Shown piece after piece: positions 16,260 through 23,119 of a stretch of 48,435 nt of DNA. The DNA lies in the NCBI GenBank assembly GCA_030655595.1, contig JAUSNQ010000082.1, positions 1 to 48,435 on the forward strand, given 5' to 3'. The position numbers and the translations under genes are program-made. A model generated the notes under the pieces. That model was not told the DNA's origin and did not search any database. It was given only the letters and a program-made list of their open reading frames with translations. How positions within the stretch are numbered: the stretch's first letter is position 1; each line of letters opens with the position of its first letter. This DNA is from Paludibacter sp. (lineage in GTDB: Bacteria; Bacteroidota; Bacteroidia; Bacteroidales; Paludibacteraceae).

Positions 16260-16717
16260 CAAAACAAATTCTGTTGAACCTCACCTTTGCAACTTCTCTT
16301 GTATTTTTTGACAAGTTCATCAAGCAGATCGTCATTGGTATTTTTTATTCTATTTTCGATGTACCAAATCAGGTGATTTTCTGAAATGAACTTCACACGC
16401 CGGTAGGGAGAATTGTTTTGATTAAATCGATCTTCAAACTCGGAAATAAATTTCAAATGTGATTCAGAAGATATGTTTTCGATGATGTAGTTACTAATCA
16501 CCACTACCTCAATATCTTTATCAAAATCTTTTTCGCGCACGTATGCTCCCAGGTTCCCCAGTGCCTGGTACAGATACTGAACATCGCCTGCAAATTTTTC
16601 AGTAAAAAACACTTCTTTACCATAGAATCCGTTCATCTCAGCCAGATTGCTATATGTGAATATAGTAAGCATATTCAATCCTTCAGGAGTAATTTTAATG
16701 TATTCTTTTTTTGCCAT
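16259..16717 (-). CDS. Hypothetical partner of exonuclease-BRCT protein
   Basis: 152 residues from the ATG at 16717 (a GTG directly before it is possible). It contains mixed helix and strand, with KEYIKITPEGLNML at the start and a charged helical end (NDDLLDELVKKYKRSCKGEVQQNLF). The terminal QQNLF-like motif recalls clamp-binding tails, which I cannot confirm. Seven bases separate it from the exonuclease gene, so the pair is one transcript ending at the strong stem at 16236. Confidence 0.6.
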   Translation of the reverse strand: MAKKEYIKITPEGLNMLTIFTYSNLAEMNGFYGKEVFFTEKFAGDVQYLYQALGNLGAYVREKDFDKDIEVVVISNYIIENISSESHLKFISEFEDRFNQNNSPYRRVKFISENHLIWYIENRIKNTNDDLLDELVKKYKRSCKGEVQQNLF

Positions 16718-16724
16718 CACCAGG

Positions 16725-17597
16725 TTATTTTAGTTTATCAAGTAATTGGTATAGTGTAGTTTCGTTGATTATTTTTATATCATTACCCAGCTCTCTCAAA
16801 GTTATCACCTTTTCCATTTTTTTAGGTCCGAAATTCTCGCCAACAATTAAGAAATCGGTGTTTACCGTAATTGCTTTCTGACTAATTCCACCCAAATCTA
16901 TAATTGCATCGCGTAATGCTTCTCTGTTAATTGTTTCGAATGTGCCTGATATGACAAAATTTTTATTTATAAAAACCGAATTCATATCAATCTCTTCCGG
17001 ATTAACATCGGAAACAGAGTTGCAGAATTCAACCTGATCAGGAGTTGGTTTTGGAATAAAGAAATTTGAATTGGATTTTGGTTTTTTCTTCTCAAATATT
17101 AAAGTGTTAGGATCGACTCCATTAAGATAAGCCAGAAATATTTGAGCACATGCAGTTGCATCTGCCAGTGAGTCATGGTGATTTTTTAATTCGATATTAA
17201 GTGCCTTGCAAACATCCTCAAGACTGCGATCACGAAAAATTCTCTTTGTACATTGGAAAGCTAATGCTTTGATAAATTCAAGATTATAATGTTCACAAAC
17301 TATTGAAAGTACATCGTAGTCAAAATCCAGCTTATGTGCTACTACCACACTATGATCAAGGATGGCTTTTATTTCGTCCCAATAATAATCAAACTCTGGA
17401 AGATTTTTTGTGTCGGCAGCAGTCATTTTATGTACTCTTACACAATTATCGTGGTACTTATTCCCTGGCGGTTTAAAAAGATATTTCTTTTGATCAACGA
17501 CAATTCCATGTTTTACTATTACCAACCCCAGTTGACAAGGCATCCTGTTGGTTGTGGCTGTTTCAAAATCAATTGCAACAAAGTTGATTTTCTCCAT
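16725..17597 (-). CDS. DnaQ-like 3'-5' exonuclease with C-terminal BRCT domain
   Basis: 290 residues. The N-terminal DEDDh fold shows FVAIDFETA (D10, E12), a conserved AHKLDFDYDVL segment with D93, and the HHDSLADA motif (about 140-147) with the catalytic His and last Asp. A linker (about 165-210) precedes a BRCT domain (about 216-290: NKNFVISGTFET, ALRDAIIDLGG, TDFLIVGENFGPKKMEK). BRCT fusions to DnaQ domains occur in bacterial exonuclease families and suggest a DNA-end or protein tether. It has its own -7 box at 17621 and pairs with the 152-residue gene. Confidence 0.88.
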   Translation of the reverse strand: MEKINFVAIDFETATTNRMPCQLGLVIVKHGIVVDQKKYLFKPPGNKYHDNCVRVHKMTAADTKNLPEFDYYWDEIKAILDHSVVVAHKLDFDYDVLSIVCEHYNLEFIKALAFQCTKRIFRDRSLEDVCKALNIELKNHHDSLADATACAQIFLAYLNGVDPNTLIFEKKKPKSNSNFFIPKPTPDQVEFCNSVSDVNPEEIDMNSVFINKNFVISGTFETINREALRDAIIDLGGISQKAITVNTDFLIVGENFGPKKMEKVITLRELGNDIKIINETTLYQLLDKLK

Positions 17598-17620
17598 GTA
17601 TTAGATTTAAAAATGAAATG

Positions 17621-17628
17621 CAAATATA
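17621..17628 (-). promoter_or_regulatory. -7 element of the exonuclease cassette
   Basis: TATATTTG on the minus strand, a full TAnnTTTG match, 24 nt upstream of the exonuclease ATG. No clean -33 TTTG. Confidence 0.55.
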
Positions 17629-17660
17629 ATCAACATTTTTGAAAAATTATAAAACATAAA

Positions 17661-17693
17661 AAACAAAAGCCCCGATAAATAAATGCCGGGGCT
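17661..17693 (-). terminator. Terminator of the DUF4160/DUF2442 cassette
   Basis: On the minus strand AGCCCCG pairs with CGGGGCT across a 12-nt loop, followed by TTTTGTTTTTT. Confidence 0.9.
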
Positions 17694-17712
17694 GGTTAAA
17701 ATTCATATGGTA

Positions 17713-18144
17713 TTAAAGTTCTACATGCAACAATTCCTCACCTAACCGGTGCAGTGTTTGTTCTATCTCTTTTTTTCTGGCCGCCGATGGACGTTTTACA
17801 TTGCAGGCATAGTGCCGCATTACAGCAGGACTTATGCCTACCCGCGTGGCTAATTCCGACAGGTTAATCATTGGGAAAGCTTTTACTAATTCCTGTATGG
17901 TGTTACGTTGTTTATCGGCTTGCTGCTTGTTGTAGGTAAAGAAACCTTCAAAACTCAAATCCTCATCTATTGTTTCCCAGTGTATGCCCATTGCCGACAG
18001 CTCATAATCTTCTTTTTCGGCTGGCGTGGCATTTTTCAAACGGGGAAACCACTCCAGGGGCATACTTTTTACAGCACCCTCTTTGGTTTCTATAAAAATC
18101 CGATCAGCAGAAAACCATAATCTTTTTAAATCTTCTCGTGTCAT
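17713..18144 (-). CDS. DUF2442 protein fused to HTH; probable antitoxin-like partner
   Basis: 143 residues. The first ~75 fit a DUF2442 fold (DRIFIETKEGAVKSMPLEWFPRLKNATPAEKEDYEL...GIHWETIDEDLSFEGFF). The second half carries a helix-turn-helix (LSELATRVGISPAVMRHYACNVKRPSAARK), typical of proteins binding their own operator. DUF4160 and DUF2442 genes are frequent neighbours and suspected toxin-antitoxin pairs. The gene lies 14 nt downstream of the DUF4160 gene, with one promoter containing a palindrome. Confidence 0.8.
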   Translation of the reverse strand: MTREDLKRLWFSADRIFIETKEGAVKSMPLEWFPRLKNATPAEKEDYELSAMGIHWETIDEDLSFEGFFTYNKQQADKQRNTIQELVKAFPMINLSELATRVGISPAVMRHYACNVKRPSAARKKEIEQTLHRLGEELLHVEL

Positions 18145-18158
18145 ATCTGTATCTGTTT

Positions 18159-18395
18159 TTAGCTGAAGTACTGTATCCAGCAGATTATTATTTCATCTAT
18201 ATTTGCTTCTATCAGTCGTTTCGCTGTTTTTAGTTCGTTTGCTTTCATACCGTTGCTCACTACTAACGTTGCACCATCACCCGATACGTTGAATTTAGCT
18301 TCTCCGTCGCCATAACTTACATGAATGTGAATTGGCAGATGGTCGTCGGAGTAAAAATAAAAACGATATCCAAGTTCTCTGAATACTTCGGGCAT
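18159..18395 (-). CDS. DUF4160 protein, putative toxin-like partner
   Basis: 78 residues: MPEVFRELGYRFYFYSDDH, then PIHIHVSYGDGEAKF, then a helix (MKANELKTAKRLIEANIDEI). The HIHV motif and YxFYSDDH are hallmarks of DUF4160. The family lacks an assigned activity. Paired with the DUF2442-HTH gene, this is likely a small autoregulated module. The first gene in the pair being the toxin-like one is the usual order for this family. Confidence 0.8.
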   Translation of the reverse strand: MPEVFRELGYRFYFYSDDHLPIHIHVSYGDGEAKFNVSGDGATLVVSNGMKANELKTAKRLIEANIDEIIICWIQYFS

Positions 18396-18418
18396 ATATT
18401 TTCTTTTTATTAATGTTA

Positions 18419-18444
18419 CAAATATAGTATCATTTTTGATACTA
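18419..18444 (-). promoter_or_regulatory. Promoter with 20-bp palindromic operator for DUF4160/DUF2442
   Basis: TATATTTG (minus strand, 18426-18419) is the -7 box. Directly upstream is TAGTATCA-TTTT-TGATACTA (18425-18444), a perfect 8+8 palindrome filling the usual -7/-33 spacer. Placement fits autorepression by the HTH of the DUF2442 protein. Confidence 0.75.
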
Positions 18445-18495
18445 AACTATGTTTTTATAAATTATTTTCTGAGAAATGAAATATTTAACACTTGA

Positions 18496-18535
18496 GGGTA
18501 TCTGCATTTGCTGTTTAGCAAACGCAGGTATTAGT
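18496..18535 (+). terminator. Hairpin between KilA-N gene and DUF4160 cassette
   Basis: ATCTGCATTTGCT and AGCAAACGCAGGTAT form a long imperfect stem with a 4-nt loop; seven Ts follow on the plus strand. On the minus strand, where the KilA-N gene ends, there is no T-run after the stem, so its role there is uncertain. Confidence 0.55.
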
Positions 18536-18539
18536 TTTT

Positions 18540-19091
18540 TTATTCCTCTTCATCCTCAGGGAACGATAATTGTAATCCATTGATGCTTTCTTTTGTAAGT
18601 GATGATCTGATTTGTTTCTCTCGATTTATCTCCCTGGTGATTTCCAGGTAACGATCAAAATCCTCACCTGTTTTGTTCTGTTTATCTTTCAGGGTATCCA
18701 TTTCTTTTTGTAGCGAAATAGTCCGCTCGAATGATTTTTCACGCTCCACGTGTTTTCCGAAGAGCAGACTTTCAATGGTGGAGTAAACCCAAACTTCAAA
18801 ATCCGGTGAAAGCCATGCAGCAAATTTAAGGGCTAAAACGCGGTGCATAAATGTACCGGATTTTTGACGGGAAATGATTAAATCTTCCTCTGATTTCAGA
18901 CCCAATAAACCTGCATTTGCAGGTTTTAAACAGGCTTCAATAAATAGTTTTGCATTGTCACTTTTGGTAAATTGAAATAAATCCTTACCAAACGCCTTTG
19001 CCATTTCAGTGGCATTAATCATCATTTTATTATCTTTCGATAAGGTAAATGTGATTTGGTTTTCTTCGAATACGCAAATTTTTGTTTCCAT
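18540..19091 (-). CDS. KilA-N domain protein
   Basis: 183 residues from the ATG at 19091 (METKICVFEE). The KilA-N domain covers about 15-110: KMMINATEMAKAFGK, LFQFTKSDNAKLFIEA, GTFMHRVLALKFAAWLSPDFEVWVYSTIE. An extended charged coiled coil follows (about 115-165) and the end is acidic (FPEDEEE). KilA-N proteins bind DNA and are frequent in phage accessory cassettes, often as antirepressors. The longer frame to 19202 passes through a terminator-like leader and was rejected. It has its own promoter and leader. Confidence 0.88.
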   Translation of the reverse strand: METKICVFEENQITFTLSKDNKMMINATEMAKAFGKDLFQFTKSDNAKLFIEACLKPANAGLLGLKSEEDLIISRQKSGTFMHRVLALKFAAWLSPDFEVWVYSTIESLLFGKHVEREKSFERTISLQKEMDTLKDKQNKTGEDFDRYLEITREINREKQIRSSLTKESINGLQLSFPEDEEE

Positions 19092-19103
19092 ATATTTTTG
19101 AAT

Positions 19104-19151
19104 AAAAAAAGCAGCAGTTTCGGCGGTGCAGCGCCTACTCCTGTTGCTTTT
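19104..19151 (-). promoter_or_regulatory. Attenuator-like hairpin in the KilA-N leader
   Basis: On the minus strand AAAAGCAACAG pairs 10 of 11 with CTGCTGCTTTT, with inner stem GGCG/CGCC, then seven Ts. The T-run ends 13 nt before the KilA-N ATG and about 90 nt after the -7 box at 19200-19207. A full intrinsic terminator inside a leader suggests conditional expression. Confidence 0.6.
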
Positions 19152-19199
19152 AAATGTCTTTATGATGGCTAACTTGTTGACTGCACTCAAACTATGGTG

Positions 19200-19207
19200 C
19201 AAATATA
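19200..19207 (-). promoter_or_regulatory. -7 element of KilA-N gene
   Basis: TATATTTG on the minus strand matches TAnnTTTG. It predicts a leader of about 100 nt. Confidence 0.55.
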
Positions 19208-19264
19208 TTAAGATAAATGATAAGAATGTAAGGATAATTTCCTAATCTATAAACAATCTATCAA

Positions 19265-19300
19265 TAAAAAAACCCGCTAAACCGAGTTGGTAAAGCGGGG
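19265..19300 (-). terminator. Terminator of the hicBA operon
   Basis: On the minus strand CCCGCT pairs with AGCGGG, extended by an inner CC/GG pair, then TTTTTTT. It lies 25 nt after the stop of the membrane protein gene. Confidence 0.92.
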
Positions 19301-19324
19301 TAAAATCAACCTATAAGTTAAGTT

Positions 19325-19990
19325 CTACTCTGTTTTTTTGATGAAAAAATTTGTGATGTCTATTTCCGTATGTTTCTCGAAATACTTGTCACGCAAGTAA
19401 ATACTCATTACCATCAAGATATCTTCCAATTTGATAGACAGATCAGTAGTACTTCCATCTTCATTGGTCATCGTGACTGGATCAGGTGCATTGTATATGT
19501 AATTCTTTATATTGTTGAAAAGTGGTCCTTTTAAATTCTCATTCAAAACCGATAATGAGTAATTTTCCACATCCAGAGCCACGAGTGGATTCAACTTCTC
19601 AATTTCTGCAATAAAAACCTCTAAATTCTCATCAACACAACTTCTGCCACCTGATTCGTTCAGTAATGCATCTCCCAAAAATGTGATTTTATAAGGACTA
19701 CATTTTCGTAAAAGTGAATCTATAGCCCCGCTATCTTTTCTGATAATATATTCTTCAATTTTCCGTACGCTTTCTCTGATATCTTTAAGCATAGTATTTT
19801 CCCTTTGCAGAGTTCCAATATTCTCTTTGGGATGATCACAAGGTAATGAGCTAACTTTTTGCTCGTGAGAAATGAATCTCGTATGCAATTTAGCAAACTT
19901 AAATGCAATGTAAGCTGTTGCCAAAATGATTAGCAAAACAACACCTATAATAGGATAATTTTCAAGTAGCCAGGAAAATGCAGTGTCCAT
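19325..19990 (-). CDS. Membrane-anchored protein downstream of HicBA
   Basis: 221 residues with one N-terminal membrane span (PIIGVVLLIILATAYIAFKF, about 13-32) and a long cytoplasmic part beginning with a coiled coil (about 58-85). No catalytic motif recognised. It follows hicA by 7 nt and ends at the operon terminator, so it is co-expressed with the toxin-antitoxin pair. Bacterial defence and toxin operons sometimes carry such single-span proteins. Its function here is unknown. Confidence 0.6.
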   Translation of the reverse strand: MDTAFSWLLENYPIIGVVLLIILATAYIAFKFAKLHTRFISHEQKVSSLPCDHPKENIGTLQRENTMLKDIRESVRKIEEYIIRKDSGAIDSLLRKCSPYKITFLGDALLNESGGRSCVDENLEVFIAEIEKLNPLVALDVENYSLSVLNENLKGPLFNNIKNYIYNAPDPVTMTNEDGSTTDLSIKLEDILMVMSIYLRDKYFEKHTEIDITNFFIKKTE

Positions 19991-19997
19991 TGTTAAA

Positions 19998-20306
19998 TTA
20001 TTTGCGCTTTATTTCTTCCAAATCAACTTTCGTATAGGTATCATCATCTTCTTGCTTTTTCTCAATTTTGCAATCAAAAAGAATTTCAAAAAAATTCTTT
20101 CTTGTTAAACCTAAATTTCGCAAAGCATTTTTTATGATAAATTCCGGTACCGGATCTACATGCGTTTGAACAATAATTGGCCTCGTCAAATCTCTACGTG
20201 TCCAAATCTCATGACCGCCTTCTGTACGAACATTTTTACAGTGGCATTTTGATAAAAAATCCCTGTAATCTGCAAGTGTTACGTTTGAAAGCTTACGGGT
20301 CGACAT
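19998..20306 (-). CDS. hicA: HicA family mRNA interferase toxin
   Basis: 102 residues. The dsRBD-like HicA fold is visible: TLADYRDFLSKC, then EGGHEIWTR with the catalytic His at about 32, RPIIVQTHVDPVPE, and IIKNALRNLGLTRKNF. HicA cleaves mRNA and is held in check by HicB. An acidic C-terminal tail (EKKQEDDDTYTKVDLEEIKRK) extends beyond the usual ~60-80 residue toxin. It lies 2 nt downstream of hicB, an antitoxin-first order that occurs in this family. Confidence 0.87.
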   Translation of the reverse strand: MSTRKLSNVTLADYRDFLSKCHCKNVRTEGGHEIWTRRDLTRPIIVQTHVDPVPEFIIKNALRNLGLTRKNFFEILFDCKIEKKQEDDDTYTKVDLEEIKRK

Positions 20307-20308
20307 GG

Positions 20309-20695
20309 TTAAACAAATTGAGGAATCTCTACAGATCGGCTTGTTTTTTCGTAATTTCTATTATAAACAATTTCCCGAAGTGTTTCGTTTATACTCAACA
20401 GTTTTTTTGTGTCAGGAGCTTTCATCTTACGTTGTTTCATGCTACGAACATCCCAGCCATTTTTTTGTAGATCCTCAACAAGTGTCCGTTTATGAATGCA
20501 ATAATTGATGTAAATTTGAAATGTTTCAGAGAACGACTGTTCAGCTTCCTCTTCAGACTTTCCACTGGTAGACAAGTCTAATGCCGGGCAATACATGATG
20601 AAAGCATTATCTTCCTTGAATTTATACAATTCTAATTTAACACTCAATTTATGAGTGCTGCTATTCAGCTCGGCATGAAATACACCTTTTGCCAT
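20309..20695 (-). CDS. hicB: HicB family antitoxin
   Basis: 128 residues. The partial RNase-H-like HicB domain is at about 15-70: LELYKFKEDNAFIMYCPALDLSTSGKSEEEAEQSF. A C-terminal helical part (about 75-128) likely carries the DNA-binding segment. It neutralises HicA and should repress its own promoter. The leader has AT-rich repeats suited to operator use. First gene of a three-gene operon with hicA and a membrane protein. Confidence 0.85.
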   Translation of the reverse strand: MAKGVFHAELNSSTHKLSVKLELYKFKEDNAFIMYCPALDLSTSGKSEEEAEQSFSETFQIYINYCIHKRTLVEDLQKNGWDVRSMKQRKMKAPDTKKLLSINETLREIVYNRNYEKTSRSVEIPQFV

Positions 20696-20774
20696 AATTT
20701 AATAAGATAGTGTCCGTTTAATTTAAATGCAGCTTATTAAGCTTTGATAGATAAACACGTAGATTGTTGTTTTG

Positions 20775-20830
20775 TTCAACTTCGAATATATCTTCAAATT
20801 TGAATATATGTTCAATTCTGCGCAAATATA
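20775..20830 (-). promoter_or_regulatory. hicBA promoter and operator repeats
   Basis: TATATTTG (minus strand, 20830-20823) is the -7 box. Just downstream, TTCGAATATAT (20781-20791) and TTGAATATATGTTCAA (20800-20815), flanked by TTCAA at 20775-20779, form related repeats with partial dyad symmetry. They would overlap the start of transcription and fit HicB autorepression. Confidence 0.55.
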
Positions 20831-20892
20831 TAAATTAAATTATTACTGTAAAAATTTGCACGTCATTTTTGCAAATAATTAAATATGATAAA

Positions 20893-20927
20893 TAAAAAAA
20901 CCCGACCTACTGAGATGTAAGCCGGGG
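20893..20927 (-). terminator. Terminator of the lysis cassette
   Basis: On the minus strand GCCCCGGCTTAC / GTAGGTCGGGT forms a stem (CCCG/CGGG and TAC/GTA pairs) followed by TTTTTTT, 24 nt after the spanin stop. It would end late transcription ahead of the island. Confidence 0.85.
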
Positions 20928-20950
20928 CATTCATTACCTTATAAGGTTGT

Positions 20951-21508
20951 TTATTTAAATATCCTGATCAACCATACAACTCCGGGAATTAGCAGACCAA
21001 CAATAATCCCGGAAAGTAATAATTTCAGAGCATTGTTTGTTTGATTATCGGTTTTGGATGTCGATTTTTCTTTGATATTCGAAACCGAATCAAGCTCCAT
21101 TTTGTATGCATTTACCTCGCTTTTCAGGATATTAAACTCCGACTCCATACTGGTTAATTTTTCAGTTATGGATTTATAGTCCACTTCTGAGTCTTCACGT
21201 GAGCGATATTTTATTATTTCCAGCACCGGAGGCTTGCCGGTACCGGAGTCAACCGGCTTTGATGTGTCGAACCGGATGATTTCAGATTCGAGATTCACCA
21301 CCTTTCGCGAAAGAAAATTTACCTGAGCCAACATGGCCGAATCAATTCGGGTAATTTCTTTAGCTTGAACATTGCTTTCTTCCCGGGAGCTGACATCTTT
21401 ACTCACCTCGGTATTGATTTGAGAATTCAGCTTTTTCTTTTCACTTACTTTTTGTGTGTTACACGATATCAGCGTGATAACTACCAGCAACATTAATAAT
21501 CTTTTCAT
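20951..21508 (-). CDS. Probable unimolecular spanin (lipoprotein with C-terminal membrane anchor)
   Basis: 185 residues from the ATG at 21508, which gives an ATGA overlap with the endolysin (a start at 21514 is also possible). The N-terminus is a lipoprotein signal with lipobox LISC (Cys 16). The middle is a charged coiled-coil region (about 60-150). The C-terminus has one membrane span (LKLLLSGIIVGLLIPGVVWLI) and ends in IRIFK. An outer-membrane lipid anchor at one end and an inner-membrane span at the other is the layout of u-spanins such as T1 gp11, which fuse the membranes in the last step of lysis. The gene directly follows the endolysin. Confidence 0.72.
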   Translation of the reverse strand: MKRLLMLLVVITLISCNTQKVSEKKKLNSQINTEVSKDVSSREESNVQAKEITRIDSAMLAQVNFLSRKVVNLESEIIRFDTSKPVDSGTGKPPVLEIIKYRSREDSEVDYKSITEKLTSMESEFNILKSEVNAYKMELDSVSNIKEKSTSKTDNQTNNALKLLLSGIIVGLLIPGVVWLIRIFK

Positions 21509-22050
21509 ATCCATCTTGATACTTTGTAAATTTGACTTTTTAAACGACGTTTTCTATACACGCCGTCACCTTCCCGGGATCCGGCATCATTCGTATTACC
21601 TTCGACAGTGACAACATGTTGGGTATTGCGTTGCCAGTCGTGTATAAAACCTACGTGAGCAACCCGCTTCAGGTTTTGGAACCACAGGCCAAATACATCA
21701 GCTTTAGCGGGTGATTTGTTGCCGGTACCACCACGGGTATAGATGGTTTTCGATGCCGGGAACCAGGAAGGAGACCATGCCGATCGCACAGCTTCGACAT
21801 CCGCTTGCACGAACACCCACGTAACGAATGCCGCGCACCAGGGAGCACCTTTTTTATGACCAGTTGTCGCTAAATATTCCTCTATCCTTTTACCGTCGTT
21901 ACGACCAGTAAGTTCGCGCACGCCGAGTTCGCCTGTATAGATTTCGGCTACTAACTCAGCACTGGCGACACAACAAGCGTTCGTGCTAAATATGCCAATA
22001 GAGCTAATAATAAGAAGAAAACCGAGTATGAGAGTTTTATTTTTTGCCAT
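21505..22050 (-). CDS. Endolysin, CHAP-like cysteine peptidase/amidase with export signal
   Basis: 181 residues. The first ~30 form a secretion or signal-anchor segment (LILGFLLIISSIGIFSTNACC). The catalytic part shows C72 in APWCAAFVTWVF, H132 in AHVGFIHDW, and a polar third residue near 150-152 in VEGNTND, the order of CHAP/NlpC-type peptidoglycan hydrolases. It should cut peptidoglycan in the periplasm. Export by its own signal implies that the holin need not form large pores. It overlaps the upstream holin-like gene by 100 nt and the spanin by 4. Confidence 0.85.
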   Translation of the reverse strand: MAKNKTLILGFLLIISSIGIFSTNACCVASAELVAEIYTGELGVRELTGRNDGKRIEEYLATTGHKKGAPWCAAFVTWVFVQADVEAVRSAWSPSWFPASKTIYTRGGTGNKSPAKADVFGLWFQNLKRVAHVGFIHDWQRNTQHVVTVEGNTNDAGSREGDGVYRKRRLKSQIYKVSRWI

Positions 22051-22322
22051 TTTGTTAATTCTTTAAAGTCTGATTTCATTTTTGTTTTTAGATACTTGTA
22101 AAATGTGCCGAATAGCAGCTTGAGTATATACCACGCCGTAGCAACATACAACAGGAATTGGAACACGGTGAAGATTGGCACCTGAAAAACACCGGCATCG
22201 AACGTTGCCGACACGGGATCAGCCAATCGCAAAAGCGGAACGCTGACTATCCATAAGAGGATGATAATCGGAATAGTGATAAATTCCGGATGTGATTTGA
22301 AAAATTGAAGCATTGTTTTCAT
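21951..22322 (-). CDS. Holin-like membrane protein
   Basis: 123 residues with three membrane spans at about 13-33, 45-70 and 98-120, and a basic loop (YKYLKTKMKSDFKELTKWQK) between the last two. Size, topology and position directly before the endolysin suggest a holin. No family signature recognised. The last 33 codons overlap the endolysin signal region in another frame. Confidence 0.7.
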   Translation of the reverse strand: MKTMLQFFKSHPEFITIPIIILLWIVSVPLLRLADPVSATFDAGVFQVPIFTVFQFLLYVATAWYILKLLFGTFYKYLKTKMKSDFKELTKWQKIKLSYSVFFLLLALLAYLARTLVVSPVLS

Positions 22323-22328
22323 AATGAA

Positions 22329-22682
22329 TTATTTAAATGTTCTGAAAAAATCGAGAGTTTTATCATTCTGTATGATGCCGAGCACTATCAATAAGGCAAG
22401 GGTCACAACTAAAAATATTCTGTAATGTTCACTGAAAAACATGACTACTTTCAGCTTTGAGAATCTGTCGTTAGTGCTGGTTTCAAGCGCTTTTATCTTA
22501 TCTTCAGTTTGCTTCTTATTAATTGAAATTGCATTTAATATTGCCTTATGACGTTCATCATTTTTTTTGTCAAGATCGGCGAATTTGTGGTCAAGATCCA
22601 TAGATAGCGCTTTTATGGCCGTGGCTGTTGGTCCCTTTACCCCGGCTAAGATTTCTTTTGTTTTTTCAAAATTATCTCCCAT
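22329..22682 (-). CDS. Coiled-coil membrane-anchored lysis protein (XhlA-like)
   Basis: 117 residues: charged coiled coil (about 25-75) followed by one membrane span (YRIFLVVTLALLIVLGII, about 88-106) near the C-terminus. This is the layout of XhlA-type holin-associated proteins. It is the first gene of the lysis cassette, 18 nt after late promoter (f). Confidence 0.6.
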   Translation of the reverse strand: MGDNFEKTKEILAGVKGPTATAIKALSMDLDHKFADLDKKNDERHKAILNAISINKKQTEDKIKALETSTNDRFSKLKVVMFFSEHYRIFLVVTLALLIVLGIIQNDKTLDFFRTFK

Positions 22683-22700
22683 TGTCGTAATAATTTAATT

Positions 22701-22735
22701 CAAAAATCTCGTTATTTTTCTTTCTTGAAAAGGAC
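22701..22735 (-). promoter_or_regulatory. Late promoter (f), lysis cassette
   Basis: On the minus strand GTCCTTT (22735-22729), 20 nt, GATTTTTG (22708-22701), one mismatch from TAnnTTTG. The upstream box is inside the last codons of the 135-residue gene. It sits directly before the first lysis gene. Confidence 0.68.
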
Positions 22736-23119
22736 AAGAACACGGCCTATCATCTCCAGAATTGCTGCACGTCTCAACGGGGTTACATTATCAATCAATC
22801 CTGATTTGATATGAAAATCAACCACCGTGCTCTCAATATCTTCAATTGAATAGTAATTGAATATTTCCATGAGACATTGTATAATGCCAGCCATGATGCT
22901 ACTGTTACTCCAACCGGTTATGTGAATGATGTCATCAACATTTTCGGCTTTGAAATATGTCCTGCTTTGACAGTTCAATATCCGGTATGGCTGTAGCTCC
23001 TCCTGTAGCTCTGCCGGTTGCAACTCCGACTTCTCAATCAACAGTCCAAATTTATCCGGCCAGCTGTCGAATAAATTCATCAATTCGATGAAATTATCTT
23101 GCGATTCCTTGAGTGTCAT
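22712..23119 (-). CDS. Head-tail region protein, unknown
   Basis: 135 residues from the ATG at 23119, which gives an ATGA overlap with the upstream stop. Mostly helical (SQDNFIELMNLFDSWPDK; IIQCLMEIFNYYSIEDIESTV). The end (RVLVLFKKEK) encodes late promoter (f). The position after portal and head genes suggests connector or tail assembly. No family recognised. Confidence 0.55.
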   Translation of the reverse strand: MTLKESQDNFIELMNLFDSWPDKFGLLIEKSELQPAELQEELQPYRILNCQSRTYFKAENVDDIIHITGWSNSSIMAGIIQCLMEIFNYYSIEDIESTVVDFHIKSGLIDNVTPLRRAAILEMIGRVLVLFKKEK

